Shown here one piece after another: positions 63,375 through 64,000 of a stretch of 64,000 nt of DNA. A model generated the notes under the pieces. That model was not told the origin of the DNA and ran no database searches. It saw nothing but the letters and a program-made list of their open reading frames with translations. The position numbers were made by a program, and so were the translations under genes. Position 1 is the first letter of the stretch. Each line of letters opens with the position of its first letter. This stretch comes from Niallia sp. XMNu-256 (GTDB lineage: Bacteria > Bacillota > Bacilli > Bacillales > Cytobacillaceae): the NCBI RefSeq assembly GCF_036670015.1, contig NZ_CP137636.1, positions 3,450,501 to 3,514,500 on the forward strand. Reading direction: 5' to 3'.

Positions 63375-64000
63375 GGAGTCCGAATCGGAGGACTCATTCG
63401 GACAGAACCGGGAGCAAGAGGATAACCAGAATCCGAATCCGAGACTTATTCGGACATAACCAGGAGCAAGAGGATAACCGGAGTCCCAATCGCAGCCTTA
63501 TTCGGACTGAACCGGGAGCAAGAGGATAACCGGAGTCCCAATTGCAGCCTTATTCGGACTGAACTGGGATGAAGAGGTTGACCAGAGTCCGAATTGCAGA
63601 CTCATTGGACAGAACTGGGATGAAGAGGTTGAATGGAGTCCGAATACGACACTCTTTCGGACAGAACCAGGATGAAAAGGATTCCGGAGTCCCAATTGCA
63701 GCCTTATTCGGACAGAACTGGGATGAAGAGGTTGACCAGAGTCCGAATCGGACCCTCATTCGGACAGGACTAGGAGCAAGAGGATAACCAGAGTCCGTAT
63801 CCGAGACTTATTCGGACAGAACCAGGAGCAAGAGGTTGACCGGAGTCCGAATCGGACCCTCATTCGGACAGGACTAGGAGCAAGAGGATAACCAGAGTCC
63901 GAATCCGAGACTTATTCGGACATAACCAGGAGCAAGAGGTTAACCGGAGTCCGTCTCCGACACTCTTTCGGACAGGACTAGGAGCAAGAGGATAACCGGA
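63375..64000. repeat. Tandem array 3, 52-bp period, at least 12 units, runs off the edge
   Basis: Unit starts (GGAGTCC or AGAGTCC) lie at 63375, 63428, 63480, 63532, 63584, 63635, 63686, 63738, 63790, 63842, 63894, 63946 and 63998. GTCCGAAT and ATTCGGAC form an 8-bp hairpin with a 9-nt loop, followed by AGAACCAGGAGCAAGAGGAT-like linker. Open frames across it are repeats, not genes. Confidence 0.95.

Noticed and set aside
63311-63787. Several short open frames over array 3
   Set aside because: They follow the 52-bp repeat, change frame between strands and have no ribosome binding site.

Overview
The window comes from a low-GC, endospore-forming Firmicute of the Bacillaceae. Sporulation and germination genes recur throughout (gamma-type SASP, SspK, SspH, a gerA-type receptor operon, YjcZ-type peptides). 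Two long runs match Bacillus subtilis gene order as I remember it: ygxA-ygzB-perR-bcp-gsaB-ygaE-ygaD-ygaC-ygaB, and sspE-fabL-yfhS-mutY-yfhP-sspK-yfhH-recX-yfhE-yfhD. The genus cannot be fixed from the sequence alone. All functional names come from motif and family recognition by eye; no database search was possible.

Layout. 1-3.4 kb: the 3' part of an MnxG-like multicopper oxidase gene, overlapped by a gene of unknown function. 3.4-5.3 kb: a 15-gene tRNA array on the minus strand that follows the B. subtilis trnD order but lacks tRNA-Thr and any adjoining rRNA operon; it also carries two broken tRNA 5' fragments. 5.5-15.8 kb: the ygxA to ygaB block (peroxide regulation by PerR, Bcp peroxiredoxin, a K+ channel, glutamate-1-semialdehyde aminomutase, a membrane exporter, an ABC exporter, a DUF402 phosphatase). 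15.8-24.4 kb: the sspE to yfhD block, strewn with two families of hairpin-rich dispersed repeats, a 52-bp tandem array and a cluster of DnaA boxes. 24.4-44.5 kb: a frameshifted GGDEF/EAL gene, a pantothenate symporter pair, a four-gene germination receptor operon, HemAT, aroD, two paralogous LysR regulators, a CNNM/CorC-type protein, a Ca-type P-ATPase, GtrA and two adjacent DUF3147 genes. 44.8-60 kb: three scattered YppF-like paralogs with a shared upstream element, an alkyltransferase-like protein, T-box controlled trpBA, a SNF2 helicase, spore genes including a phospholipase A2-like protein, a UbiA-family prenyltransferase, an ABC importer, a MerR/TipAS regulator with a textbook operator, and an rRNA methyltransferase. 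60-64 kb: DbpA helicase, serA under a ZTP riboswitch, and a long 52-bp tandem array running off the right edge.

The most notable signals are non-coding. First, three tandem arrays with unrelated sequences share a 52-bp period and the same plan: a hairpin of about 25 nt plus a linker of about 27 nt. Second, a 10-bp motif lies exactly 39 bp upstream of an extended -10 element at all three yppF-like genes. Third, a DnaA-box cluster lies outside any visible origin. Fourth, there are two families of structured dispersed repeats, some in the promoter regions of fabL and recX.
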